Below the pieces are notes generated by a model. The model was not told the origin of the DNA. It ran no database searches and saw only the letters and a program-made list of their open reading frames with translations. This document shows, in pieces, positions 1 to 7,744 of a DNA stretch of 19,935 bases (the stretch's first letter is position 1; every line of letters begins with the position of its first letter). The position numbers and the translations under genes are program-made. Origin of the DNA: Acidobacteriota bacterium (GTDB taxonomy: Bacteria; Acidobacteriota; Terriglobia; Bryobacterales; Bryobacteraceae); NCBI GenBank assembly GCA_003223065.1, contig QHXU01000049.1:1-19935 (forward strand). The letters run 5' to 3'.

Positions 1-2
1 AA

Positions 3-218
3 GCGCAGGAACGGGAAGAAGTGAAAACTTCCACCGGCACCCACAAGACCATTCGCTATGAGGCCTACCTGCTTAACGGCGTGATCTACCCGCGCAAGGG
101 CCGCGTGTTTGTGTGGCTGACGGACGATGCCCGCCGCCTGCCGGTCCAGATCCGTCTGCGCATGCAGTTTCCGATCGGAACGGTCACACTCCGTTTGCAG
201 AAGGAGGAGCATTCTTGA
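3..218 (+). CDS. DUF3108-like protein, C-terminal fragment
   Basis: The reading frame is open from the left edge of the window (codons begin at base 3) to a TGA at 216-218, so this is the last ~71 residues of a longer gene. The readable end contains the pattern VFVWLTDDARRLPVQIRLR followed by a short beta-rich tail ending in TLRLQKEEHS. In DUF3108 proteins a similar 'vWlsdD..R.PV.i' strand pair closes the domain, so I assign this family with moderate confidence. DUF3108 proteins are mostly exported or envelope-associated beta-rich proteins of unknown function. A GTG at 21 could be mistaken for a start, but the frame continues upstream and the domain would be truncated. The next gene starts inside this stop codon, so the two are translationally coupled. 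Confidence 0.6.
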   Translation, partial: AQEREEVKTSTGTHKTIRYEAYLLNGVIYPRKGRVFVWLTDDARRLPVQIRLRMQFPIGTVTLRLQKEEHS

Positions 219-1315
219 TAGCCAGGATGCTCTGGCTTGGTGTGGCCGCGGCGATCTGCGCGCCCGCGCAAGCTCCCACCGCCGCGCAAGCTCCCACGGC
301 GACCATGAGCGCGCGCGAGGTCAATGAGCTCTGCCAGCGCTCGACACAATTGATGGAGTCCGGCGGGATCGCCGTGCCGGATCTGCTGCGCGCCGCTGCG
401 CCGGTGGTCGAGAACGTCCGCCAGGCGTGCCTCCAGCTTCAGATGCGCCCTGGCGCCGGGCAGGCCACCTACGTCCTGCTGATGAATCTGCGCGCGTACC
501 TGACGCTGGCCGACGCGGTGCCGAAGCCGTTTCCCTTCCCCGAGGCGGCGCGCGCCCAGTTCGCCGAGCTGCGCGACAACGCGACGCGCCTCGATTCACA
601 CTTCCGCGCGCTGATCGATTTGAAAGACGCGCAGCTCCGCACATCCGACCGCGACAATCTCAAGCGGTATGCGGAGGCGAACCGCAAGCTCGCCCCGCCT
701 GATCCGGCCCGGCCGCGTGTCGTGTTCCTAGGAGACTCGATCACCGACGCCTGGCGATTGAACGAATATTTCCCCGACCGCGATTTCGCTAACCGCGGAA
801 TCAGCGGCCAGATCACCGGCGAAATGCTCGGCCGGATGAAGGCTGACGTGATCGACCTGCATCCCCAGGCCGTGCTGATCCTGGCCGGCACCAACGATCT
901 CTATCGCGGGATTCCACTGACTACCATCGAGAATAACTACGTGATGATCGCGGACCTCGCGTCCGCCTACAGGATCAAGGTCATCTTCGCCTCGGTGCTG
1001 CCGGTAAGCGATTACCACAAGGACGTGAACCCGGCGAACGAACGCACCAAGGAGCGGCCGCCGCTGTTCATCAAGGCATTGAACGAATGGCTCCAGAATC
1101 TCTGTTCCCAGCGAGGCTTCACTTATCTCAACTACTTTGCCGCGATGGTGGACGATACGGGCCAGATGAAAGCGGACCTGGCGGATGACGGCCTGCATCC
1201 CAATCCCAAGGGTTACCGTGTTATGGCGCCGCTGGCGGCCGAAGCCATAGGAAAGACTTTAGGAGCGTTTGCGGAGCAAGAGAAACCTCACAAGCGGCGC
1301 CAGACGTCTAAGTAA
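215..1315 (+). CDS. Exported SGNH/GDSL-family hydrolase
   Basis: This is a predicted secreted esterase, acylhydrolase or lipase-like enzyme of 366 residues. I chose a TTG start at 215 because AAGGAGG (201-207) sits 7 bases upstream; the first in-frame ATG (227) is 19 bases away. The start overlaps the previous stop as TTGA. Residues 1-20 form a signal peptide (hydrophobic LWLGVAAAICA). A tandem AQAPTA repeat follows, then a helical region to about residue 165, which is extra relative to a minimal SGNH domain. The SGNH blocks are all visible: GDSIT with nucleophile Ser175 (block I), NRGISG (block II Gly), GTND (block III Asn) and DGLHP with Asp325 and His328 (block V). The full catalytic set suggests an active enzyme. 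The substrate cannot be told from sequence; carbohydrate acetyl groups or lipids are typical for the family. Confidence 0.9.
   Translation: MIARMLWLGVAAAICAPAQAPTAAQAPTATMSAREVNELCQRSTQLMESGGIAVPDLLRAAAPVVENVRQACLQLQMRPGAGQATYVLLMNLRAYLTLADAVPKPFPFPEAARAQFAELRDNATRLDSHFRALIDLKDAQLRTSDRDNLKRYAEANRKLAPPDPARPRVVFLGDSITDAWRLNEYFPDRDFANRGISGQITGEMLGRMKADVIDLHPQAVLILAGTNDLYRGIPLTTIENNYVMIADLASAYRIKVIFASVLPVSDYHKDVNPANERTKERPPLFIKALNEWLQNLCSQRGFTYLNYFAAMVDDTGQMKADLADDGLHPNPKGYRVMAPLAAEAIGKTLGAFAEQEKPHKRRQTSK
264..297 (+). repeat. Tandem 18-bp duplication encoding AQAPTA twice
   Basis: The 16-base string CCGCGCAAGCTCCCAC occurs at 264-279 and again, identical, at 282-297, giving an 18-base period. 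It encodes two copies of a short Ala/Gln/Pro linker just after the predicted signal peptide of the SGNH hydrolase. The repeat is in frame, so copy-number change by slippage would only lengthen or shorten the linker. Confidence 0.85.
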
Positions 1316-1322
1316 GAGAGGC

Positions 1323-2438
1323 ATGGGAACGAAGGGATTATTGTGCGTGTTGCTGGCGGCGTCGCTCGCGTTGCAAGCGCAGAGGACGATGACGGTGCCC
1401 GAATTGATCGGCTTCATCAAGTCGTCCATCCAGTTCAGGTACGACGACCGTAAAGTCGCCGATTACGTGCACAGGATCAAGCTGACCAATAAGCTGGACG
1501 ACCGGACCGTGGAACAGCTTCAGGGCATGGGCGCGGGTCCGAAGACCGTGGCGGCCTTGCGCGAGTTGAGTGAGGCGTCATCGAGCCTGCCCTCCGCTCC
1601 GCCGCCCGCGCCTAAACCGCCGCCCGTGGTGATCCCTCCACCCGATTCCATTGAGCAGGCCAGGATCCTCGCCGAGGTCAGGGATAACGTGCTCAACTAC
1701 ACCAACCGGCTGCCCGACTACATATGCACGCAGGTGACCCGCCGTTACTACGATCCCAGCGGAACCGAGAACTGGCGATTGATGGATACCATCCAGGAGA
1801 ACCTCACTTTTTTCGAGCACAAAGAGAACTACAAAGTCGTGATGGTCAACGGGCGGATGATGACCAACGTGCAGCATAACCAGCTTGGCGGCGCGATCTC
1901 CTCTGGCGAGTTCGGCAGCATCCTGCATGAAATCTTCGCGCCGGAAACGCGCACCGAGTTCGATTGGGACCACTGGGCCACGCTGCGCGGCCGCCGCATG
2001 TACGTTTTCGCCTATCGCGTGCCCCAATCGCGGTCGCATTACAGCATCGAACACGGCGAGTCGCACCGGAGGATCATCGCCGGCTATCATGGCCTGGTTT
2101 ATGTTGACCGGGAAACCGGAATGGTGATGCGTTGGAAGCTGCAGTGCGAGGACATCCCGGCGGATTTCCCAATCAAGGACGTTTCGCTCGATGTGAACTA
2201 CGATTTCACCAAGATCGCCGATCAGGAATTTGTGCTCCCGCTCAAGACCGTGATCAGCTCGCGCGAGGCCAAGTACATGAGCCGGAACGAAGCGGAGTTC
2301 CACCTGTACCGCAAGTTCGGCGCCGAGACGCAGGTCACGTTCGATACACCGGAGCCGATTCCGGACGAGAAGACCAAAGAAGAGCCGCCAAAGCCGGACA
2401 CGCCTGCGGCGAAACCGCCGGTGAAAAAGAACCCGTAG
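1323..2438 (+). CDS. Exported protein of unknown function
   Basis: I do not recognise a named family for this 371-residue protein. The ATG at 1323 is preferred over an upstream in-frame ATG at 1269, which lies inside the SGNH gene: it is preceded by AGAGAGG and starts a clear signal peptide (GLLCVLLAASLALQAQ). After the signal comes a helical segment of about 60 residues (roughly residues 24-82) containing GMGAGPKTVAALREL, which resembles a helix-hairpin-helix-like packing motif. A Pro-rich linker (about 88-108) follows. The main domain (about 115-340) is mixed alpha/beta, rich in Tyr/Trp and charged residues; its strands (for example GLVYVDRETGMVMRWKL and EFVLPLKTVISS) recall LolA/LppX-like carrier folds, but that is only an impression. 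The C-terminus is a Lys/Pro-rich tail. The gene lies 7 bases after the hydrolase stop, so co-transcription is likely. Confidence 0.75.
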   Translation: MGTKGLLCVLLAASLALQAQRTMTVPELIGFIKSSIQFRYDDRKVADYVHRIKLTNKLDDRTVEQLQGMGAGPKTVAALRELSEASSSLPSAPPPAPKPPPVVIPPPDSIEQARILAEVRDNVLNYTNRLPDYICTQVTRRYYDPSGTENWRLMDTIQENLTFFEHKENYKVVMVNGRMMTNVQHNQLGGAISSGEFGSILHEIFAPETRTEFDWDHWATLRGRRMYVFAYRVPQSRSHYSIEHGESHRRIIAGYHGLVYVDRETGMVMRWKLQCEDIPADFPIKDVSLDVNYDFTKIADQEFVLPLKTVISSREAKYMSRNEAEFHLYRKFGAETQVTFDTPEPIPDEKTKEEPPKPDTPAAKPPVKKNP

Positions 2439-2440
2439 GA

Positions 2441-4906
2441 CTACTCACAGCGCAGCGCCGCCATCGGGTCGGTGCGCGAAGCTCTCCTCGCCGGCAAATA
2501 GCCCGCAATCATCGCCGTCGTCAACAGAAACGCTACCGCCAAAAGCAGCACCGCCGGATCGCTCGCGGTCACGCGATAGAGGAAGCTCCCTATCAGCCGC
2601 GCGGCCCACAGCGTTATCGGCACTCCCGCCAGCATTCCTAACCCGGTGACCCGCAATGTCTCGCCCAGCACGAGCCGTAGCACCCGCGCTCGCGATGCGC
2701 CCAACGCCATGCGGATGCCGATCTCATTCGTCCTCCGGGCCACGGTGTACGTCATCACGCCGTACAACCCCACCACGGCCAGCAAAACGGCCAGCCCGCC
2801 GAAACACGTCGAAAGCAGCGCCAGCAGCCTCTCCCGGATGAGCGCGGCGTCCACTTCGGTTTCAAGCGTCCGAATTTCAAACGCGGGAAGATTCGGGTCG
2901 ACGGCCGCGGCCTCGCTTCGGACCTGGGCGATGATTCGATCGGCCTCGCCTGCGAACCTTACATGCAGCACCATCTGCGCACGGCCCGTCGGACCTTGCA
3001 GGAATGTGTAGTACATCACAGGCCCGGCCTCACCCTTCAGGTTCGAGTACCCGATGTCAGGCACCACGCCGATCACCTCGCACACGTTCGGCCCGTTGCA
3101 GACGATGCGTTTTCCGATAGGATTCTCGCCTGCGAAGGCGCGCTTGGCAAATGTCTCATTGATCACAGTAACGTACGCGGAGCCGCCGGCGAGATCGAGT
3201 GGCCCAAAATCCCGGCCCTGAAGAATCGGCGCGCCCAGAGTCTCGAAGTAGCGCGGATAAACCTGAGTCCACATGCTGCGGATCTGGTGTCCATCCAGGG
3301 TGCGAACCGTTCGGGATTGAAGCGGCGCCGTCGGACTCGCGCCTGCTAAGCCGGCGGCGATCACACCGGGAACCGCCTGTACTTTTTCCTGCAACTCGAG
3401 ATAGAGGCGCTGGAGCCGCAGAGCATTTCCATGTTTTTGATCGCTCCCTCTCGGTTCCAGCCGGACAGTCAGGACGCGGCTCCGGTCGAATCCACGATCC
3501 ACTCCGTTCAGGCGCTGGAGGCTCTTCACCAACAGTCCGGCGCCCGTCACCAGCACCAGCGACAACGCTACTTGCACGGCGATCAGCGCTTTGCCGAATC
3601 GCGTATTGGGGTTGCCTGCATATCCTCCTGCCTTCAGGGCCGGAGTGAGATCGACCCGCGCAGCCCGAAGCGCCGGCGCCAGGCCGAACAGAATGCCGGT
3701 CGCAACCGATGCCAGTGCCGTGAACCCGAGAACGCGAAAATCCGGACTGAGATCGAGAGAGATCGGCGTCCGGCCCGTCGAAAGGAAACGCACCAGCATC
3801 TGGCTTCCCCAAAGCGCGATCGAGACCCCCAGCGCACCCCCAAGAACAGCCAGCAACACGCTCTCCACCAGCAACTGGCGCACAAGCCGGGACCGCCCGG
3901 CTCCGATCGCCAGCCGCACCGCAATCTCCCGCTGCCGCGCCGGCGCCCGCGCCAGCAAGAGGTTCGCAATGTTGACGCAGGCCATCAGCAGCACAAGCGC
4001 GACCACCGCCATCAAAACGAAAAGCGGCGCGGAGAATTGGCGCCGCAGATCAGAGAGCCCCGTACCGCCCGGCTCCAGCACAAGCGCTGCTTCGGCCCAT
4101 TCTTTCAGCCACGTCCTCTCCCATTCGGAATTCAGCTCACGGGCAAGTTGCGTCTGGACGCGACGGTAAATCACCCGCATGCCAGCCGAGGCCTGCTGCA
4201 TCGTCACGCCCGGTTTCAACCTTCCGGCGATCCTCAGCCAATCGACGGTATTGACCGGACGCCCCAGCCAGTTCTCCCGCTCCGGCATCACTTGCGGCTG
4301 CATCATCAGTGGCGCCGTGACGTCTGGTGCGCTTCCAACTTCAAGTCCGAAGAAGCCGGGCGACGTCACACCGATGATGGTGAACGGCGTCCCGTCGATC
4401 AGGATTTTCTTCCCGATCGCTTCAGCCGAGCCTCCGAAGCGGCGCTGCCAATACGCATAGCTGATCATCGCTACCGGATGCGCGCCGGGCAGGCGGTCAT
4501 CCTGGTCGGTGAGCGTCCGCCCGATCACCGCGCCCGTGCCCGTCACGCCGAAGTAGTTCCCGGAAACGAGCTGCCCTTCCACCGAAGGCTCTGTCCGGCC
4601 GTCCACGCTGACGTTCATCCGCACGGGCGAAAACGCCGCCAGGTCAGTAAAGAAAGGTTGTTCCGCGCGAAGGCGCTGGTATGTTTCGAAATAGAAGGTA
4701 TGCGCTATTCCGTCCCGCCCTTGCGCTCCGAGAAATACCAGCCCCTGCGGATCCTTCACCGGCAATAGCTTCAAGAGCACGGCATCAATCAGGCTGAAGA
4801 TGGCCGTATTCGCCCCAATGCCCAGAGCAAGCGACAAGAGCGCAACGCAGGCAAACCCCGGACTCCGCCTAAGCCACCGCAGCGCATAACGCACGTCTTG
4901 AAACAT
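2441..4906 (-). CDS. ADOP-family orphan permease (MacB/FtsX-like)
   Basis: This 821-residue protein is an ABC-type permease with two MacB_PCD-FtsX units. It starts at the ATG at 4906-4904, giving the family-typical MFQDVRYALRWLRRSPG start; an in-frame ATG at 4981 would add an unrelated 25-residue extension. The first membrane helix (about residues 20-42, LALGIGANTAIFS) is followed by an extracytoplasmic domain of about 250 residues. A cluster of three helices then carries the FtsX signature ACVNIANLLLARAPARQREI and RLAIGAGRSRLVRQ. Another helix near ALIAVQVALSLVLVTGAG starts the second unit, which repeats the signature as RTNEIGIRMALGASRARV and ends in RTDPMAALRCE. No ATPase gene is adjacent, as is usual for these 'orphan' duplicated permeases that are abundant in Acidobacteria. 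The function is unknown: export or mechanotransmission with a distant MacB-type ATPase is the family-based guess. Confidence 0.93.
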   Translation of the reverse strand: MFQDVRYALRWLRRSPGFACVALLSLALGIGANTAIFSLIDAVLLKLLPVKDPQGLVFLGAQGRDGIAHTFYFETYQRLRAEQPFFTDLAAFSPVRMNVSVDGRTEPSVEGQLVSGNYFGVTGTGAVIGRTLTDQDDRLPGAHPVAMISYAYWQRRFGGSAEAIGKKILIDGTPFTIIGVTSPGFFGLEVGSAPDVTAPLMMQPQVMPERENWLGRPVNTVDWLRIAGRLKPGVTMQQASAGMRVIYRRVQTQLARELNSEWERTWLKEWAEAALVLEPGGTGLSDLRRQFSAPLFVLMAVVALVLLMACVNIANLLLARAPARQREIAVRLAIGAGRSRLVRQLLVESVLLAVLGGALGVSIALWGSQMLVRFLSTGRTPISLDLSPDFRVLGFTALASVATGILFGLAPALRAARVDLTPALKAGGYAGNPNTRFGKALIAVQVALSLVLVTGAGLLVKSLQRLNGVDRGFDRSRVLTVRLEPRGSDQKHGNALRLQRLYLELQEKVQAVPGVIAAGLAGASPTAPLQSRTVRTLDGHQIRSMWTQVYPRYFETLGAPILQGRDFGPLDLAGGSAYVTVINETFAKRAFAGENPIGKRIVCNGPNVCEVIGVVPDIGYSNLKGEAGPVMYYTFLQGPTGRAQMVLHVRFAGEADRIIAQVRSEAAAVDPNLPAFEIRTLETEVDAALIRERLLALLSTCFGGLAVLLAVVGLYGVMTYTVARRTNEIGIRMALGASRARVLRLVLGETLRVTGLGMLAGVPITLWAARLIGSFLYRVTASDPAVLLLAVAFLLTTAMIAGYLPARRASRTDPMAALRCE

Positions 4907-5022
4907 CGCTCTCAGTATGACGTCGTCGAAGGCGCTTTGTGCCGGACCGAGACCGTTTCGCAATTGGTGTAAACTCTCCATTGAAGAACACGAACGTGCG
5001 CATTCCCCACCTGGAGGTCCTC

Positions 5023-6051
5023 ATGCTGCGAAGCGCATGGTTGCTCGCTCTCGCTCTTTCTACCTGCGCCGCCGAAGACTGGAAGCCGATCTTCGACGGC
5101 AAAACCCTCGACGGCTGGAAAGCGAATCAGAACCCGGCTTCGTGGAGCGTGAAGAACGGCGCGATTACCGGCGACGGCGAAGCCAGCCACCTCTTTTACA
5201 TGAACGAGAAGTGCGTGAACTGCGAGTTCAAGGCCGAGGCAAAACTCAACCATGTCGGCAACTCAGGCATGTACTTCCGCACCGAGTGGGGACCGGGTTT
5301 CCCGCATGGTTATGAGGCCCAGGTGGATAATACTCATCGCGACCCCGTTCGCACCGGCAGCCTCTACAACTTCGTCAAAGTTTTCGAGCAGTTGATCCCG
5401 GACGATACCTGGTGGACCCAACACATCATCGTCGAAGGCAACCACATCCAGATCTTCGTGAACGACAAGAAGACGGTGGACTTCATCGATGAGAAGAATA
5501 CGTATACGAGCGGCTACCTGGCGCTGCAGCAACACAATGCCGGCAGCGTCGTCGAGTTCAAGAACCTGATGATGAAGGTGCTGCCCGCGCCGCGCACGCC
5601 GCTCGCCGGAAGGTGGCGTCTGAATCGCGATCAATCGAAATTCAGCGTCGGCGAAGTTCCGACACAGCTCGAAATCCGAATCCAGGAGGAGCGCGACGGG
5701 ATCCGTTATCAATCGGCCAGCGTCACCGCCGACGGCCAGAAGCACGGCGCCAACTACTGGGCGCGCATCGATGGCCAGGACTACACGCTTCAAGGCTCGC
5801 CGAGTTACGACCATGTTTCGATCCAGGACGCGGGCCGCGGCGCCATGCACGAAGCGCTGCGCAAAACCAAGATGAGCCGCAAGCCGGAGGAGCACGTGTT
5901 CCGCGTCGTAACCAAGAAGGAGCAACAGGTGGTTGGCACCGCGACCTACACGGTTTCTGCGGACGCCAAGACGCTGACCCGGGAGGGCATGGTGAAACAC
6001 GAAAACCGAGAAACGCTCCAATATAAAGAAGTCCTGGAGAAAGTCGAGTAA
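5023..6051 (+). CDS. Exported DUF1080 protein (3-keto-disaccharide hydrolase family)
   Basis: This 342-residue secreted protein starts at the ATG at 5023, five bases after GGAGG (5013-5017); upstream in-frame ATGs lack such a site. Residues 1-18 are a signal peptide (LRSAWLLALALSTCAA). Residues ~20-190 are a DUF1080/concanavalin-like jelly roll, recognised from WKPIFDGKTLDGWK at the start, SGMYFRT in the middle, GYEAQVDN and the closing GYLALQQHNAGSVVEFKNL. Members of this family have been linked to cleavage of 3-keto-glycosides. Residues ~197-342 form a second beta-rich domain beginning GRWRLNRDQSKF that looks lipocalin-like and is not part of the minimal DUF1080 unit. The next gene, an exported sugar-type oxidoreductase, starts 5 bases after the stop, so the pair probably works on the same oxidised sugar outside the cytoplasm. 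Confidence 0.9.
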   Translation: MLRSAWLLALALSTCAAEDWKPIFDGKTLDGWKANQNPASWSVKNGAITGDGEASHLFYMNEKCVNCEFKAEAKLNHVGNSGMYFRTEWGPGFPHGYEAQVDNTHRDPVRTGSLYNFVKVFEQLIPDDTWWTQHIIVEGNHIQIFVNDKKTVDFIDEKNTYTSGYLALQQHNAGSVVEFKNLMMKVLPAPRTPLAGRWRLNRDQSKFSVGEVPTQLEIRIQEERDGIRYQSASVTADGQKHGANYWARIDGQDYTLQGSPSYDHVSIQDAGRGAMHEALRKTKMSRKPEEHVFRVVTKKEQQVVGTATYTVSADAKTLTREGMVKHENRETLQYKEVLEKVE

Positions 6052-6056
6052 CGCTG

Positions 6057-7388
6057 ATGAAACCCACACGCCGCCACTTCCTCGCCGCCACGGCCGCCGC
6101 GCCGCTGATGGCGCAGCAATCAAGGCGCTCCGCGAACGACCGGATTCAGATCGCGCTGATAGGCGCCGGGGGCATGGGCTCCGGCGACACGAAATTCTCC
6201 ATCGCCAACGGGGCGAAGTTGATCGCCGTTTCCGATGTCTATGAAGGCCGCCTGACGCGCGCCAAGGAAGTGTGGGGAAGTGACCTGTTCACATCGCGCG
6301 ACTACCGCGAAGTGCTGGCGCGCCCGGATATCGACGCCGTCATCGTCGCCACGCCCGATCACTGGCACCAGCAGATCACCATTGATGCGATGAACGCCGG
6401 CAAAGACGTCTACTGCGAAAAGCCGATGGTGCAGCTGCTGGAAGACGGCAAGCCGGTTATCGACGCCGCGCGCAAGACCGGCCGCATTCTCCAGGTCGGC
6501 AGCCAGCGCGTCAGCTCGATCGTTTATCAGAAAGCGAAGGACCTTTTCGCCGGAGGCGCGATCGGCGAGCTCAACATGATTGAAGCATGGTGGGACCGCA
6601 ACGATGCCATCGGCGCCTGGCAGTACTCGATTCCGCCGGATGCGTCCCCCGCAAACATCGATTGGGACCGCTTCCTCGGCCGCGCTCCCAAAGTTCCCTT
6701 CGAGCCGGTGCGCCTGTTCCGCTGGCGGAACTATCGTGATTACGGCACGGGCGTCGCCGGCGATCTGTTCGTACACCTGTTCTCGGGTCTGCACTTCATC
6801 GCCGGATCCGTAGGCCCCACGCGGGTCTACGCGACCGGCGGCCTGCGCTTCTGGAAAGACGGGCGCGACGTGCCGGATGTGATGCTCGGGCTTTACGATT
6901 ACCCCAAGACAGAGCACCACCCGGCATTCAATCTCGCGCTGCGCGTCAACTTCGTGAGCGGAGCGGGCGAGACCTCAGGATTTCGGTTCGTGGGCAGCGA
7001 GGGCGTGCTCACCGTAGACCGGGGCGTAACCGTTTCAAAACACCCGCGCGAGGCTGCGCCCGGCTACACCATCGAGACGTTCCCCAAGGCCCTCCAGGAA
7101 GAGTTTCTGCGCGAGTACGGGGCCAAGTATCAGGTGAGGCGGCCGAACGCCGACTCGATGCGGCCGCAAGATGAGGAGACATACCTGCCGCCGCCTGGAT
7201 ACAGCGATCATCTGGATCATCACCGCAATTTTCTGGAGGCCGTGCGCGCGGGCAAAACCGTGGTCGAGGACGCGACGTTCGGCTTCCGCGCGGCCGGCCC
7301 CGCCCTGGTATCGAATGTGAGTTACTTTGAGAAGCGTCCCTGCGAGTGGGACCCCGAGACGATGACCCTGAAAAGCGGACGCGGGTAG
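6057..7388 (+). CDS. Tat-exported Gfo/Idh/MocA family oxidoreductase
   Basis: This is an NAD(P)-dependent sugar or inositol dehydrogenase-like protein of 443 residues. The N-terminus has a short twin-arginine signal (Arg5-Arg6-His-Phe-Leu) and a hydrophobic Ala-rich stretch ending near AQQ, so it should be exported folded with its cofactor. The Rossmann fold starts at about residue 31 with GAGGMG (36-41). The family signature EKP lies at residues 121-123 (Lys122), after the VIVATPDHWH strand. The C-terminal alpha/beta domain includes GDLFVHLFSGLHFIAG, where a His is often catalytic. Enzymes of this kind oxidise or re-reduce the 3-position of glycosides, which fits the DUF1080 gene just upstream. 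The start codon lies 5 bases after that gene's stop, and the STAS gene begins 7 bases after this stop. The exact substrate is not predictable. Confidence 0.93.
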   Translation: MKPTRRHFLAATAAAPLMAQQSRRSANDRIQIALIGAGGMGSGDTKFSIANGAKLIAVSDVYEGRLTRAKEVWGSDLFTSRDYREVLARPDIDAVIVATPDHWHQQITIDAMNAGKDVYCEKPMVQLLEDGKPVIDAARKTGRILQVGSQRVSSIVYQKAKDLFAGGAIGELNMIEAWWDRNDAIGAWQYSIPPDASPANIDWDRFLGRAPKVPFEPVRLFRWRNYRDYGTGVAGDLFVHLFSGLHFIAGSVGPTRVYATGGLRFWKDGRDVPDVMLGLYDYPKTEHHPAFNLALRVNFVSGAGETSGFRFVGSEGVLTVDRGVTVSKHPREAAPGYTIETFPKALQEEFLREYGAKYQVRRPNADSMRPQDEETYLPPPGYSDHLDHHRNFLEAVRAGKTVVEDATFGFRAAGPALVSNVSYFEKRPCEWDPETMTLKSGRG

Positions 7389-7395
7389 ACCGGTA

Positions 7396-7743
7396 ATGGC
7401 TCTGGCGGTTGAACATGAGGATGTACACGCCGGCACCAGCGTTATCACGCTTCGCGGCAAGCTGATGCTGGGCGAGGAGTGCACAAAACTGGAGGCCTTG
7501 GTGCCGCAATTGCTCAATAGCGGCCGCAAGAACCTGATTTTCGATTTGAGCGGCGTCACCCATATCGACTCGACCGGCATGGGACGGTTTATCGATACTT
7601 ACAGCCGTCTGGCCCCCATGGGCGGGCAGATGCGGCTGGCCGGAGCAACGGGCGCTGTGCGCGACTCTTTCCGCGTCACGCGCCTCGATACGGTGTTTTC
7701 GTTTTATCCCGACGTCGAAGCGGCGTGCGAAGGATTGAGGTAA
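7396..7743 (+). CDS. STAS-domain anti-sigma factor antagonist
   Basis: This 115-residue protein is essentially a single STAS domain. It shows the core strand GTSVITLRGKLML, a helix with KLEALVPQLLNSG, and the conserved turn DLSGVTHIDSTGMGRF, in which Ser59 of Asp58-Ser59-Thr60-Gly61 is the usual phosphorylation site of SpoIIAA/RsbV-like antagonists. Such proteins bind or release an anti-sigma kinase depending on phosphorylation, so they switch sigma factors or other partners. No RsbW-like kinase or PP2C phosphatase is encoded next to it. The ATG is 7 bases after the oxidoreductase stop with no good ribosome binding site, suggesting coupled translation. Its presence at the end of a sugar-oxidation operon is unusual. 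The gene meets the PH-domain gene tail to tail with a 1-base gap. Confidence 0.88.
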   Translation: MALAVEHEDVHAGTSVITLRGKLMLGEECTKLEALVPQLLNSGRKNLIFDLSGVTHIDSTGMGRFIDTYSRLAPMGGQMRLAGATGAVRDSFRVTRLDTVFSFYPDVEAACEGLR

Positions 7744-7744
7744 G

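Noticed and set aside
3431..4768. 445-codon open frame on the + strand inside the permease gene
   Set aside because: It lies antisense to a clear ADOP permease, is rich in Arg/His/Gln/Pro with no recognisable motif, and is expected from high-GC codon bias.
2441..4906. Permease as part of a complete MacAB-type efflux operon
   Set aside because: No MacB ATPase domain or MacA membrane-fusion gene is adjacent, and the protein itself lacks Walker motifs.
4907..4981. 25-residue N-terminal extension of the permease from an ATG at 4981
   Set aside because: Family proteins start at the MFQDVRYALR-like sequence, and the extension lies in the divergent promoter region of the DUF1080 gene.
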